From contig CM037861.1 of assembly GCA_021292105.1 (NCBI GenBank), positions 45,198,310-45,262,309 of the forward strand: DNA of 64,000 nt, given 5' to 3'. A program made the position numbers and the translations under genes. This DNA comes from Anadara kagoshimensis. Taxonomy: Eukaryota; Mollusca; Bivalvia; Arcoida; Arcidae. The first letter of the stretch is position 1, and the number at the start of each line of letters is the position of its first letter. This document shows, in pieces, positions 29,523-37,441 of this stretch. The notes under the pieces are model-generated. The model did not search any database and had not been told where the DNA came from. It worked only from the letters and a program-made list of their open reading frames with translations.

Positions 29523-32500
29523 TAAAGATAATAATCAATGTAACGGTTCACAAACTACATACATAGTCAAGAGGGCTTACATATAATTATAGGGTAATAA
29601 GTGTATGAATATAATGTATATGTTTGTATATTAATTGTTACATATTGTAATTTATTTTCTTTGTTTTAATAAATATTGTTTGTTCCTTTGATGGACTTAA
29701 AATCATATTTTTTATTTGTTAATAATCAGTAATTACTATAAAAAGTCACAATATCGTCTTTAATCGTTATATAATCTTAATTAACATGCCCCTGAAAAGA
29801 AAACAAGAATCCACATCACTTGTCGCAACTACAAAGGCTTTTCTCTGTTTTCGGGCGTGTGGGATTAATTTAAAAAACAACAAGAAGAAGAAACGAATGC
29901 CATCATCAAGATATGCCGCTACACTATGAGTATTTGTAACCAAAACACTTACGCCCCTTTGATGATTTGTTTTTCTAAGAAATGGTTAAATGAGACACAA
30001 ATTTTGCATTGAATCATATTGCTTTTAACCAGTGCTATTGGTGAGATATCAGGTTATAGTGCTATAGGTAAGTTTTTAGCTATTTTATATATTTTTGTCA
30101 AATTTTATTCATAGAAATCGATATAGTGCAATTTCAAAAGGCTAAAGTGGTTTTCTCCGAAGATTTAATAATGTCACAAACAGATTCATTTCCCTGTGGT
30201 GTTTGTAGAAAACATTGTGGCCCTAACACAGTTGCTTGCGAGAAATGTGACAAATGGTATCACATTAAATGTGAAAACATTACCAAAACTGACTTCAGAT
30301 TTCTGTCGGAAAATCAGATGGACTACGTTTGCCATAGTTGTTGTCTTTTGCCAAACTTTAAGTTTGACTATAAATCATCATTGACCCGTTTGCATGAAGG
30401 AGCAACAAAAAATCGTTTGTCAGACGCTATAAGAATGGAAAAAATATTTATGCGTAAGGAGGATGAAACTCCCTTGTTTGCAAAATATAAGTTGAAATTT
30501 GACACTTCCAGTCTGTATAAAGATGAAATGGCTGATCACATTATTGGTTTTTTTGGGAAAAAAGCAGTTGGCAGGTTCCCCGTGCATTCTACTGGCGATG
30601 GAAATTGTCTTTACAACTCCCTTTCGATCGCATTAGTAGGTAACGAGTCATTGACCCATGAAATAAGAGTGAAAATTTGCATCGAATTAAATGAGAATAA
30701 AGCTGTATACGAAAAAGAGGGAAAAGATATAATGTTACATCTGACAGAGCCGTTTGATCTTGCATGTCTTGACACTGCTTTTGACCGTAGGTATGGGTCT
30801 GCATGGTCTATTATGGCTGCTGCCTCTGTTCTAGGTTATGCCATAAAATCAGTTTACCCCCCTGTTAATGGGTGTATTGATCAACACTTTGAAATCTTAA
30901 ACAAAACGTTTTATCCTTTGGGTGTTAAAAAGCAAAGAAAAGATCCAATCTATTTATTATGGTCCAGCACTTACAAACCAATTTTAAATGACTTGAAGTG
31001 TTGGAAACCTAATCATTTTGTGCCCTTATTGGAAACAAAATTTTCAAGATTTGTTGATTTAGAAAACAGCAACGAAGGTCTAGATGTAGGAAAGATTCCT
31101 GAAGTTGATTCTGTCACTTTAAAAGAAAAAGTTGGGGAATTTGATTTTGTAGGTGAAAATGATGTAATTACATATTATACCAATCTTAATTTAACAGCAC
31201 CAGACAGCCGTTTCGGAATACAATTCCTCATCAGTGATGCTTAGACCAAAATGATGAAACCAAAATATTTTTAAAAAAGATATTGGAACGCTACCAAAAT
31301 GAGTCTTTAAATATTGCAAGTCTTGCTGAGTTTCCTCCACTTTCACCCTGTCCTACTTTATTTGATAGTCCCGAGCCAAAAGAAAAATCCTCCCCCGAAA
31401 ATCAAAATATAAGTGAATCTATAGAAAACACAGGTTCAAAACCTTCAGAAAAAACAGAATCCAATGTGAATTATCCAAAATTAGCCACTAATTCTTCAGT
31501 GATTAGCAATGATGAAACCAGAGATAATATATTGTCTGAATTTTATGACTACCAATATACATCAGGTTATCCTTATTCCCCAAGTTCGATTAAATCGGAC
31601 AGTGATACGGAAATGAATACGGAGAGTCTGACTCCAATACATTCTAGTTCACCAAATTGTGAAAATGATAAAGAAAAAATTCCAAATATCAATTTTGAAC
31701 CTGAAAAAGTAACTGAAAACAACAACACTCTGGGTGTTTTCAAATCAGATGGAAAATTTTTGAAAAATGCTGAACTTATTGATGTGTTATTATCTGAAGA
31801 AGTGCATGATTTAGAAAAAACGCCACGAGGTAGAAAAGAAAACATATACTTTCGCTTGGACATTACAGAAAATATAAAAATGAAGGAAAAATGTGGTAAA
31901 ATATTTATTTGGGATGATTGTGGTGCATGGAACAGTTTTTGAGTTCAACCAAGACTGAATATTACATGAAACTTGAAAATGGTAGTCTAAGACATCTCTT
32001 TAAAAAACAAAACCAATTTGGATTGTTGGCAAAAAGTAAATTTACACCTTTGGATAATCAGCCAAAAGAAAGTGAACTATACATTTTAAAACGTAATTAT
32101 AACACATTGAAACGAGAAAATAACTTCAAAAGGCGTGTTAGTTATTTCGACCAATTCCCAAATTGTAACATGGAAATTAATCGTAAAGCTGTTGTAGAGT
32201 ATATAGGTCCTTACTGTGTAGATGTTCCTAGCATTCATGGTCTTGCTAAACGCACTGAACAAGAATATACCAGAATATCCCCTGACTCAAAGAAACATGT
32301 TCTATCAGAGTTAAATAAAAACAAAACAGCTAAATCCATTTTAAAAGAAACTAGGAAAGAGGGTAAATATACTGTTCGGGTTTTCTAGACTCCACCTTTT
32401 TTATGATAAAGTGCTTTAAATCGTTCTAGACTGGATCTAGACGGCAAACTGTCTCAAACCATTCTTGTATAATTTCTAGACTCGTTAATAAAAATTAAGT

Positions 32501-33747
32501 TTTTCGCCTTAATATTCGTCATATCTATATAATTTTTTTTAAATAAGAGATTATATACATATATTATGTTTTTTCTAGACTCCACCTTTTTTATGATAAA
32601 GTGCTTTAAATCGTTCTAGACTGGATCTAGACGGCAAACTGTCTCAAACCGTTCTTGTATAATTTCTAGACTCGTTAATAAATATTAAGTTTTTCGCCTT
32701 AATAATCGTCATATCTATATAATTTTTTTTAAATAAGAGATATTATATACATATATTATATGTTTTTTCTAGACTCCACCTTTTTTTATGATAAAGTGCT
32801 TTAAATCGTTCTAGACTGGATCTAGACGGCAAACTGTCTCAAACCGTTCTTGTATAATTTCTAGACTCGTTAATAAAAATTAAGTTTTTCGCCTTAATAT
32901 TCGTCATATCTATATAATTTTTTTTTAAATAAGAGATATTATATACATATATTATATGTTTTTTCTAGACTCCACCTTTTTTATGATAAAGTGCTTTAAA
33001 TCGTTCTAGACTGGATCTAGACGGCAAACTGTCTCAAACCGTTCTTGTATAATTTCTAGACTCGTTAATAAAAATTAAGTTTTTCGCCTTAATATTCGTC
33101 ATATCTATATAATTTTTTTTAAATAAGAGATATTATATACATATTATATGTTTTTTCTAGACTCCACCTTTTTTATGATAAAGTGCTTTAAATCGTTCTA
33201 GACTGGATCTAGACGGCAAACTGTCTCAAACCGTTCTTGTATAATTTCTAGACTCGTTAATAAAAATTAAGTTTTTCGCCTTAATATTCGTCATATCTAT
33301 ATAATTTTTTTTTTAAATACGAGATATTATATACATATATTATATGTTTTTTCTAGACTCCACCTTTTTTTATGATAAAGTGCTTTAAATCGTTCTAGAC
33401 TCTTCTAGACTCGTCTAGACTCTTCTAGACTCGTCTAGACGCTATTCAGCAATACCCCATGGGTTATGTAGAGAAAACGTTACATTCTTACCATTTTCAT
33501 AAATCTGTTCAAGCTTTTCCACCGAACTCAGGGAAAATAATTTGTAACCAGTTTTAGTACCAACAGCTAGAGACCTGAATGGAAGAAGTTAAAACAAATT
33601 AATAATATAATAATGTAAACAAAAGTAGAAAATTCGATCATCTGACACAGACTGTGTAATGATGAAAATTTCTTACGTGCAATCTTGATTAAAATTAACA
33701 AATAACAAATCCGACTGTTCGTCTCCGGTTTTTGTTGCTAGGTTCAT
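8220..33747 (-). CDS. WIPI2: WIPI2-like autophagy PROPPIN (Atg18 family), complete 11-exon gene
   Basis: A beta-propeller that binds PI3P on forming autophagosomes and recruits ATG16L1 (family knowledge). Coding exons on the minus strand: 33677-33747, 33492-33574, 24609-24775, 23372-23566, 22439-22531, 17533-17603, 16860-16967, 15984-16148, 14949-15056, 14066-14385, 8220-8347. The lengths sum to 1509 nt and give 502 aa plus TGA, every junction being GT-AG with matching phase. The lipid-binding FRRG motif is at residues 221-224. Arg106 and Arg123 correspond to the human WIPI2 ATG16L1-contact residues Arg108 and Arg125, the same two-residue offset as for FRRG. The C-terminus ends in an acidic [11 protein letters not shown] stretch as in WIPI2, not WIPI1. 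It is longer than the 454-aa human isoform because of a Ser/Pro/Thr-rich tail (about 356-502). The donor of exon 6 (GTTACG) is weak. Introns 2, 5 and 10 are inflated by transposons. Confidence 0.96.
8550..8742 (+). mobile_element. MITE family with GGGGTTCGCCGCTGTACCA TIRs, copy 2
   Basis: Better-preserved copy: GGGGTTCGCCGCTGTACCAT to ACGTGGTACAGTGGCGAACC plus CC, TIR about 40 bp. In WIPI2 intron 10. Confidence 0.85.
9335..9565 (-). repeat. tRNA-derived SINE, family A
   Basis: Same layout as the copy at 1.5 kb: degenerate head CTACTGCAGTAGCTAAGTTT, body and tail GAAATTTTATTGACTGGGAT. Confidence 0.75.
10334..10592 (+). mobile_element. MITE with GGCCCCGGTTTCACAATC TIRs
   Basis: GGCCCCGGTTTCACAATCAT and the next 35 bp recur inverted, ending GTGAAACCGGGGCC. 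Inner TTCCTTAGCTAAGATTTTCC is itself part of the TIR. 259 bp. Confidence 0.9.
10600..12270. other. WIPI2 intron 10 interior, little recognisable
   Basis: Only 11516-11600 is notable: CAGTGATTTTGTTACATTTT resembles 39050-39130 (an interspersed repeat). 9566-10333 and 13113-14060 also show nothing I can name. Confidence 0.5.
12279..13107 (+). mobile_element. hAT-like element with 5-bp target duplication
   Basis: CAGGGTTCACGCTG at the left, TCAGTGTGACCCTTG at the right, and ATATG at 12274-12278 and 13108-13112. Subterminal GGCGAAA motifs are on both sides. No transposase. Confidence 0.65.
14066..14385 (-). CDS. WIPI2: WIPI2 coding exon 10 (variable tail)
   Basis: 320 nt. It encodes LDGKVGDG and a Ser/Thr/Pro/Ala-rich, probably disordered region ending [10 protein letters not shown]. 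This segment makes the protein longer than the usual vertebrate form. Donor GTAATG. Confidence 0.92.
14695..14840 (-). repeat. SINE family A 3' fragment
   Basis: Contains GGTTTTACATTCCAGTCAAA, TATTTGACTTATATTGAGAC and CACCAGCTAAAGGTGAAGTG. The tRNA head is absent. Confidence 0.6.
14949..15056 (-). CDS. WIPI2: WIPI2 coding exon 9
   Basis: 108 nt. It encodes [20 protein letters not shown] and then [15 protein letters not shown], the last propeller blade. Confidence 0.95.
15148..15360 (+). mobile_element. MITE with TACTGTAAACATATTTAATTT TIRs
   Basis: About 25-bp inverted ends with TA termini. 213 bp, in WIPI2 intron 8 beside exon 9. Confidence 0.85.
15440..15615 (+). repeat. SINE family C fragment
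   Basis: CAGAGTAGTATGGATCC, the B-box-like GGTTCAAATCCCAC, then TTTGCTTGCTGAAGC and a TCAAGAACTGACCACTTATG end shared with the 20.3-kb and 62.5-kb copies. Confidence 0.55.
15984..16148 (-). CDS. WIPI2: WIPI2 coding exon 8
   Basis: 165 nt. It encodes [19 protein letters not shown] and [20 protein letters not shown], highly conserved in WIPI2. Donor GTGAGT. Confidence 0.96.
16190..16345 (-). mobile_element. Penelope-like element 3' fragment
   Basis: AAAACTGGCAAGTTATGGTT, GTGAACTTCTACCAGG and CCTCCTATTTAGCTAG match the 3.4-kb copy. It lies in WIPI2 intron 7, just after exon 8's acceptor side. Confidence 0.6.
16860..16967 (-). CDS. WIPI2: WIPI2 coding exon 7
   Basis: 108 nt, acceptor TAG, donor GTAAGA. 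It encodes [20 protein letters not shown] and then [15 protein letters not shown]. Confidence 0.95.
17533..17603 (-). CDS. WIPI2: WIPI2 coding exon 6 (FRRG motif)
   Basis: 71 nt. It encodes [18 protein letters not shown] followed by RRGVK and two bases of the next Arg. The phase requires the non-consensus donor GTTACG at 17532. FRRG is the phosphoinositide-binding loop of PROPPINs. Confidence 0.95.
18442..18472 (+). repeat. (AAT)n microsatellite
   Basis: About 10 uninterrupted AAT units in WIPI2 intron 5. Confidence 0.95.
18786..19588 (+). mobile_element. Nested inverted-repeat element
   Basis: AGCTTGTCAAGTTTGACCCT...TTGACCTTTAATTT at 18786-18825 is repeated inverted at 19551-19588 with few changes. 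It sits inside the 4.5-kb element. Confidence 0.65.
19215..19310 (-). repeat. tRNA-like SINE head fragment
   Basis: The minus strand reads GGTGGCGGTGCCTGTTAGTG and a B-box-like GGTTCAAATCTTGC. No complete tRNA cloverleaf. Confidence 0.4.
19688..20190 (+). repeat. 23-bp minisatellite
   Basis: About 20 copies of GTGTACAGTTTATACCAGTC plus CCC, with point variation and a few indels. Because 23 is not a multiple of 3 and the unit lacks stops, it opens all three forward frames. Not coding. Confidence 0.92.
20255..20450 (-). repeat. tRNA-derived SINE, family C, minus strand
   Basis: Minus strand: GGCTAGGTGGCCAAGTGGGC (A-box-like, Ser/Leu tRNA style), B box GGTTTAAATCCCAC, then a body with CAGTTCGCTTGTCGAAG and a 3' TTGAACTGACCACCTCGAT. 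Related fragments lie at 15440-15615 and 62440-62600. Confidence 0.7.
20460..22369. other. Interior of the 4.5-kb element without recognised features
   Basis: AT-rich, with only a small inverted GCTACCCCA/TGGGGTAGC pair (about 20990-21234), a duplicated GAGACAATAACCTCGGTTT and an (AAAT)n run at 22182-22209. No gene seen. Confidence 0.5.
22439..22531 (-). CDS. WIPI2: WIPI2 coding exon 5
   Basis: 93 nt, 31 codons (173-203), [19 protein letters not shown] to ATASEK. Acceptor CAG, donor GTATTG. A large TIR element ends 31 bp into the next intron. Confidence 0.95.
22532..24608. other. WIPI2 introns 3 and 4, no other feature
   Basis: Excluding exon 4. AT-rich intron sequence with no repeat I could classify. 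Confidence 0.5.
23372..23566 (-). CDS. WIPI2: WIPI2 coding exon 4
   Basis: 195 nt, exactly 65 codons (residues 108-172). It begins [19 protein letters not shown] and includes Arg123. Donor GTAAGT. Confidence 0.97.
24609..24775 (-). CDS. WIPI2: WIPI2 coding exon 3
   Basis: 167 nt, acceptor CCAG, donor GTATGT. It encodes [15 protein letters not shown] and [18 protein letters not shown] and ends in LNRQ at residue 107, including Arg106 (equivalent of human Arg108). Confidence 0.96.
24820..25302 (+). mobile_element. MITE with ~120-bp TIRs, TA target
   Basis: CTGTAGGAACCACTC and the following 110 bp (to AACAGGAAATCTG) recur inverted at 25180-25300. The TA at each end fits a Tc1/mariner-type target. 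A 15-bp terminal segment is duplicated on the left (24805-24819). It ends about 30-45 bp from the WIPI2 exon 3 acceptor. Confidence 0.85.
25361..26647 (+). mobile_element. Non-autonomous hAT element (1287 bp) with 8-bp TSD
   Basis: TIR CAGGCATGGGG / CCCCATGCCTG, flanked by the 8-bp duplication GTTTATAG at 25353-25360 and 26648-26655. Both subterminal regions are dense in GTAATGCATTACATTACA-type repeats. No transposase ORF. It lies in WIPI2 intron 2. Confidence 0.92.
26720..27070 (-). repeat. Tandem duplication with tRNA-like SINE heads
   Basis: A module containing ACTGTTACAT-TGATGTATATTCAGTG and AAATTGGTAGT is present twice (about 26860 and 27000). On the minus strand the first reads TAGCTCAGTTGGTAGAGTAC, a Pol III A-box-like tRNA head. 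Confidence 0.6.
27423..28080 (+). repeat. Left long TIR: TCTAGACGAG sub-repeats plus three ~195-bp units
   Basis: The outermost 60 bp are GTCTAGACGA/GTCTAGAAGC short repeats. Three tandem units follow, starting near 27477, 27674 and 27865, each with AACGATTTAAAGCACTTTAT and GATATGACGAATATTAAGGC. They are the reverse complement of the right array. Confidence 0.9.
28081..28816. other. Non-coding MULE interior
   Basis: AT-rich, with an (AAAT)n run near 28315-28354. No ORF or splice structure seen. The spacer 29522-30125 before ORF1 likewise shows nothing recognisable. Confidence 0.5.
28817..29521 (+). repeat. GA-rich compound satellite inside the MULE
   Basis: (GA)n blocks alternating with GTAGACGTAAGTTAATAATA spacers, irregular period of about 40-60 bp, repeated more than ten times. 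Confidence 0.9.
30126..31243 (+). CDS. Transposon ORF1: PHD finger + OTU-like cysteine protease (372 aa)
   Basis: An intact ORF inside the 6-kb element. A C4HC3 PHD finger is visible: C24, C27, C38, C41, H46, C49, C69, C72. An OTU-type protease fold follows: the nucleophile Cys161 in [13 protein letters not shown] and the His297 of the [10 protein letters not shown] motif are both present, so the active site appears intact. Family role: OTU proteases remove ubiquitin-like modifiers; captured proteases are known in some plant MULEs. The start could be Met1 or Met16 (30171). The ORF stops at TAG just after [10 protein letters not shown], and the coding sense continues in the -1 frame. It resembles vertnin-like and OTU proteins of invertebrate transposons (recollection, unverified). 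Confidence 0.85.
31244..32388 (+). pseudogene. Transposon ORF2: N-terminal DNA-binding part of transposase, frameshifted and truncated
   Basis: From about 31240 the frame reads [20 protein letters not shown] (first Met at 31283) through an acidic Ser/Pro-rich segment to [13 protein letters not shown] and a stop at 31940-31942. The sense continues in the -1 frame ([46 protein letters not shown]) to a stop at 32386-32388. The shift falls at a run of five T (about 31931). The final region looks like the helical DNA-binding domain preceding a transposase core, but it runs into the TIR array and the catalytic core is missing. Confidence 0.65.
32384..33456 (-). repeat. Right long TIR: five ~190-196-bp units plus a partial one
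   Basis: TCTAGACTCCACC recurs at 32384, 32574, 32768, 32964, 33156 and 33352. The units are nearly identical to one another. The array ends with short TCTAGACTCG repeats and CGCTATTCAGCAATACC. It has more copies than the left TIR. Confidence 0.9.
33492..33574 (-). CDS. WIPI2: WIPI2 coding exon 2
   Basis: 83 nt, acceptor CAG, donor GTAAGA. It encodes the first-blade strand [16 protein letters not shown] and ends after one base of a Glu codon. A 6-kb transposon begins about 25 bp into the following intron. Confidence 0.95.
33677..33747 (-). CDS. WIPI2: WIPI2 coding exon 1 (start codon)
   Basis: ATG at 33745-33747. It encodes [16 protein letters not shown] and continues to a Thr codon split after two bases. 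Donor GTAAGA. The family usually starts with MNLA, which supports this start codon. The upstream 5' UTR and promoter were not resolved. Confidence 0.95.
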
Positions 33748-34453
33748 TAGGCCAGTCACACCTTTGGCCACCCCACTGTAGATGTATTCCGTTTTGGCCA
33801 AAGAAATTTTTTGACAATAAAAACGTCAACATTAGGTAGCCATTTAGGTTATCAACAGACCAAGACCGTTTTTGTTATGAGAATTTTGATTGGTCAGCCC
33901 ACTTAGAATGTACAGGTTTCCGTCTAAGGATTCGTATTTAAAACATACCATGCAATCCGTCCCACGTTTGTAACAGTGCATTTGTGCAATGTAATATTAG
34001 AGTAGCAACGTTTTTTAAAATAAAATATTTATAAACATTTATCATGTTTACTAATAATAACACAATTTTTGTATATGTGATAAGTCTAAAAATTACACAA
34101 GTTGAAATTAGCCCGAGTAATATCAAGTCCTTAATTTAGCAATAGTTACTTATGCAAATGCCAATGACTGAGCGGTCCATATTCAGTATTGAACATTACG
34201 AGTTGTAAAATGCCAGTTATAACTATACATTGGATATTGTATTTAATATTTATATAGATTTGTGTTGTTGCATTTAAAAAGCGATGAAATTGAACATTAA
34301 ATATTTTGCTGTTATATTAATGTTTTGCTTTTATTCCCCACTCTAACAAAGATGGCAACTTGTAAGGGATATAGAAATTGGGTCTATCAATGTGTGTATG
34401 TCTCTCCATGTTAAGTATATATGCGATTTTGTTTGTTCAATGCAATAAAAGCT

Positions 34454-34524
34454 TTAGTTACTTATGTAGAGGGCACTATGACGGACTGCCCTCGGGCAGT
34501 CCGTAAATCTTGATAAGTAACTAA
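34454..34524. repeat. 71-bp imperfect palindrome
   Basis: TTAGTTACTTAT ... ATAAGTAACTAA with an inner GACGGACTGCCC/GGGCAGTCCGT hairpin. Confidence 0.85.
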
Positions 34525-34660
34525 TGCATAATTATTACACCTTTTGTAATTCCTCGATATTTAAATGGTAAATAAGCGTTTGGGTAAATTTTATGTCACC
34601 TTCAGAATTCAGGAAATAAGTTACTTCACAGTGTGACATTACCTGAGCGGTTGACATTAT

Positions 34661-34803
34661 ATAAATATTACATTTCTGACAGGGTGCCAGTACATATTGT
34701 CACCTCGAGGAAGCATTGTTTGCCGAGGCGATAGCCGAGGCTGACAATGCTTTTCGAGAGGTGACAATATGTACTGGCACCCTGTCAGAAATGTAATATT
34801 TAT
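34661..34803. repeat. 143-bp long palindrome next to a recombinase fragment
   Basis: Arms ATAAATATTACATTTCTGAC ... CAGAAATGTAATATTTAT continue through GGTGCCAGTACATATTGTCA to a centre with two direct GCCGAGGC copies separated by GATA. Confidence 0.92.
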
Positions 34804-34830
34804 TTTATTACACCGAATGTTTGTTTTATT

Positions 34831-35046
34831 TTACCAATACATGATGTGCATTCTTCGTCTTTTGTAATGCCCATACCGATTTTCATCCAATTTATCGACC
34901 GAGAATGCCTCAAATCCACAGTCATTTGAGCCAAGAAATTTAAGAAACATATCCACGGTCCGCTTAATGATCCGCTTAGTTGATGCAGAGTCTTTAGACT
35001 CTAACAAATTGTCAAGAAAGTAATTGTCAACCTCGACAAACATCAC
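34831..35046 (-). pseudogene. N-terminal fragment of a Crypton-like tyrosine recombinase
   Basis: 72 codons: FLDNLLESKDSASTKRIIKR, TVDMFLKFL and a basic end YGHYKRRRMHIMYW. The helical KxTKRxIK...FLxFL pattern resembles the core-binding (SAM-like) domain that precedes metazoan Crypton/KIAA1958-type recombinases. The catalytic half is absent here. Assignment is by recollection of the family pattern. Confidence 0.5.
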
Positions 35047-35177
35047 CCGTTGTTGTTACAGACGAATGTAAACAATATCAATAACAATGAGACGCTTGCC
35101 GTAGATACAACTGAAAACATGTTTTGTTCAAAGCGCTGATGTGATCCAGTGAAGGGAGGCGACTCGAACAAACGTAC

Positions 35178-35209
35178 TGTCACATAGTCACGCGCGTTGC
35201 TATGTGACA
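35178..35209. repeat. Small hairpin TGTCACATAG/CTATGTGACA
   Basis: 10-bp perfect arms around TCACGCGCGTTG, followed by another TATGTGACAGTAC. Confidence 0.8.
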
Positions 35210-35293
35210 TTATAAATTTTATGTGACAGTACAAATTGTTACATAGCTCTTATCCAATGAAATTGCTAGATTTTTACATAAGGTGTAATAATA

Positions 35294-37102
35294 CGAAAAA
35301 TGCCACATACGCAGTTTTCTGAGTATGCGATTCAAACGCATTCGTCTTCTTAATCAGTAAAACGCTTTTAAATATGAGTGTCGTAGGGCCGATCTGGGCC
35401 GATGCAAAGTTGATTAAGCTTAAACTATTTAAACATATATGCTTACTTGTACATTTATTTGAAATTGATTTGTCTGGCTTAGATAGAAATCATTATCATT
35501 CAAGAGTTTGATCAAGATAGGTACATTATGATAGATACTATTTTGATTAAGGTTCGACTTATCAAAACAGGTTCCCGTGACCTGCCAATCACCGCCAAAC
35601 CGTAATGCGTTCAAATGATGCTGTTGTCTTGAAAAGGTGAAGTGCATGTTTTCGAAAGGGTTATCGCAGTTATTAATTTATGCATATTTACTGATTTTAT
35701 GATAATGTCCTACCGAAATGTGAACTTCTAAGCGCCTGTTCCATTAGGCCGACAATTGAAGTTTTGATAAAAAAGCCCCAATTTTCGAGTTGGTAAATTT
35801 ATCACTTTATCAGTTTATGTGTAAGCCGGCTGGCAAAATCATGCAACCTAATTTTCAATAGGCCTATAGTTTTCAATAAATAATATGCATTGGATATAGA
35901 CCTAATGTTTCCATACAATCCGCTCAGTATTTAATTTAAATGGGCTACACTTATTCCATTGTGTTTTAGTTGGTTTGTACAAAGAAAAAAGTTGCACAAA
36001 ATCTCCCCAAACAGCAGTGTCAAGACACAGGCACTTGTTTCTGATATTTAAAAAAAAAAACACTCTATACTTAAACATAACACAAGGTATCCATCTTTAC
36101 GCTATCCAAAACGTTAACCTCCTTGGTTTTCCTTTGTTTTTGGCATAATGCTTGGAAATTACAAAAACACAACATATACCATTCTTTTCTACATATATTC
36201 CTCTTGAGAGTAATGTATAAATTCTCCGTCATTGTCGTCTCTAAACCATGCCACAGGACCTAAACTTTATTCGACCATTGCACTTTCTGTCACTTTATTA
36301 AATTTTAATTACTGATCATCTTTTTCATATATTTATGGAATTATTATTTTCTGTCATTTTTTACTGAGCAATACATGGTTTGGTAAATTTTTCTCTTTTT
36401 CAAAAACACCATCCGTCTATGCATCGATTGACCCTCATTACTCTTCTATTGATTAACTTCACATTTTTTCTCTTTTTTCTATATTATTAAAGTTATACAT
36501 GTATTTACAGTTTATTTCGGAAAAATTTCTGTTCAAAATTGGGAAAAAAGTGCCAATTTTGCCATTGGGAATGGGGCTGAATATTGGGCCCCAAAAATGT
36601 CCCACACCCTGGGCAATCAAACTTTATTCTAAAAGTTTTACAACTTCTATGTTATAGATAAATAATTACATTAATGAAATACATGAGTACACATAGATTG
36701 GAAGTGGTATAATAATAATAAAGTTGTGCAATAATATACCAAATAAATTAAGTAATCAGAAAAATAAAGCAGTAATGTAGAAATATACGGAGAGATGTAC
36801 ATATTTAATATATATATGGATATAATTACAAACTGGGCGTGGTTAAAGTCACTTTTAAATTTTGATTGGTCAATTTGGATATAAATGACGTCAGTTTTGA
36901 CATGATATTTTGTATAACATTGCAGTTTTGCCGGAACTACCTTCGGTGTTTCCAAATCTATAAATAGATTTAATGTTGACAATGGGAAAATAATGTAGGT
37001 CAACTCTCGGGAGATAATGGGTAAAATCGTTTAAAATTAAAATAGAAAAAAATTAATGAGTAATTTTTTTATTTATTAAAATATTTAAAAATAATATAAA
37101 AT
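35294..37102. other. Intergenic between WIPI2 and the ePHD gene
   Basis: No gene recognised. 36500-36620 has hAT-style words (GGGCCCCAAAAATG). 36835-36910 has TGACGTCA and may be the decayed 5' part of the recombinase element. The untranslated first exon of the ePHD gene should lie somewhere in 33.8-38.3 kb. Confidence 0.45.
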
Positions 37103-37441
37103 AAAAAATTCAAAGCATTATTACAAGTTCGCTGCTACACAAATCTGAACGATGCTGGGGTAGAACTACGACACATTACCGGGGGTATGATAATGTCTGG
37201 GCATCGAAGTGAGGCTTCTATTAGGAGTTATGGCAGGGACTGTTCAACAAATCAAAAACGTAACATAAGTGACACGCTGAGTAAACCGACAACCAGCTAC
37301 ATACCACAAACATCACTTGAATCATCCATCGCAAACCACGAAGTACTTCAGGAATCTACTACATTACATTCTCAAAAGCAAGCTATTTTTACACAAAGCA
37401 TTTCAAATACAAATACAAATACGCTTAGTCCTCTTCAATAA
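37103..37441 (+). pseudogene. C-terminal catalytic fragment of a Crypton-like tyrosine recombinase
   Basis: The plus frame reads LQVRCYTNLNDAGVELRHIT then MIMSGHRSEASIRSYGRD and KRNISDTLS. This matches the end of a tyrosine recombinase: box II Arg (VRCY; the expected His three residues before is Leu), the GH His and the nucleophile Tyr in SIRSY. The N-terminal part is missing or decayed upstream. The Met at 37187 is internal, not a true start. TAA at 37439-37441. Confidence 0.65.

Larger units (their letters stand above)
27423..33456 (+). mobile_element. 6.0-kb Mutator-like (MULE) element with PHD-OTU ORF, in WIPI2 intron 2
   Basis: The ends are inverted: GGTAATACTGAATAGCG on the left, and the right end reads GGTATTGCTGAATAGCG on the other strand. 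The target duplication CCATGGGTT occurs at 27413-27421 and 33457-33465; a tenth base differs (C/A). A 9-10-bp duplication is the Mutator signature. The TIRs extend inward as 3 (left) and 5 (right) tandem units of about 190-200 bp. Internally there is a GA-rich satellite (28.8-29.5 kb) and a plus-strand coding region (30.1-32.4 kb). No DDE catalytic core is present; the second ORF runs straight into the right TIR array, so this copy is an internally deleted derivative. Confidence 0.85.
34804..35293 (-). mobile_element. Short element with ATTACACC inverted ends carrying a tyrosine-recombinase fragment
   Basis: ATTACACC near 34806 and GGTGTAAT near 35283 are inverted. Between them are the 34831-35046 ORF and a hairpin (35178-35209). 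It directly abuts the 143-bp palindrome. Confidence 0.5.

Noticed and set aside
31918..31942. Programmed frameshift at the second break of the transposon ORF
   Set aside because: The shift lies at a simple run of five T without a canonical slippery heptamer and is seen in only one copy, so a homopolymer indel is more likely.
36671..37003. 110-aa minus-strand ORF
   Set aside because: AT-rich, no recognisable domain, and it runs against the decayed recombinase element on the plus strand.
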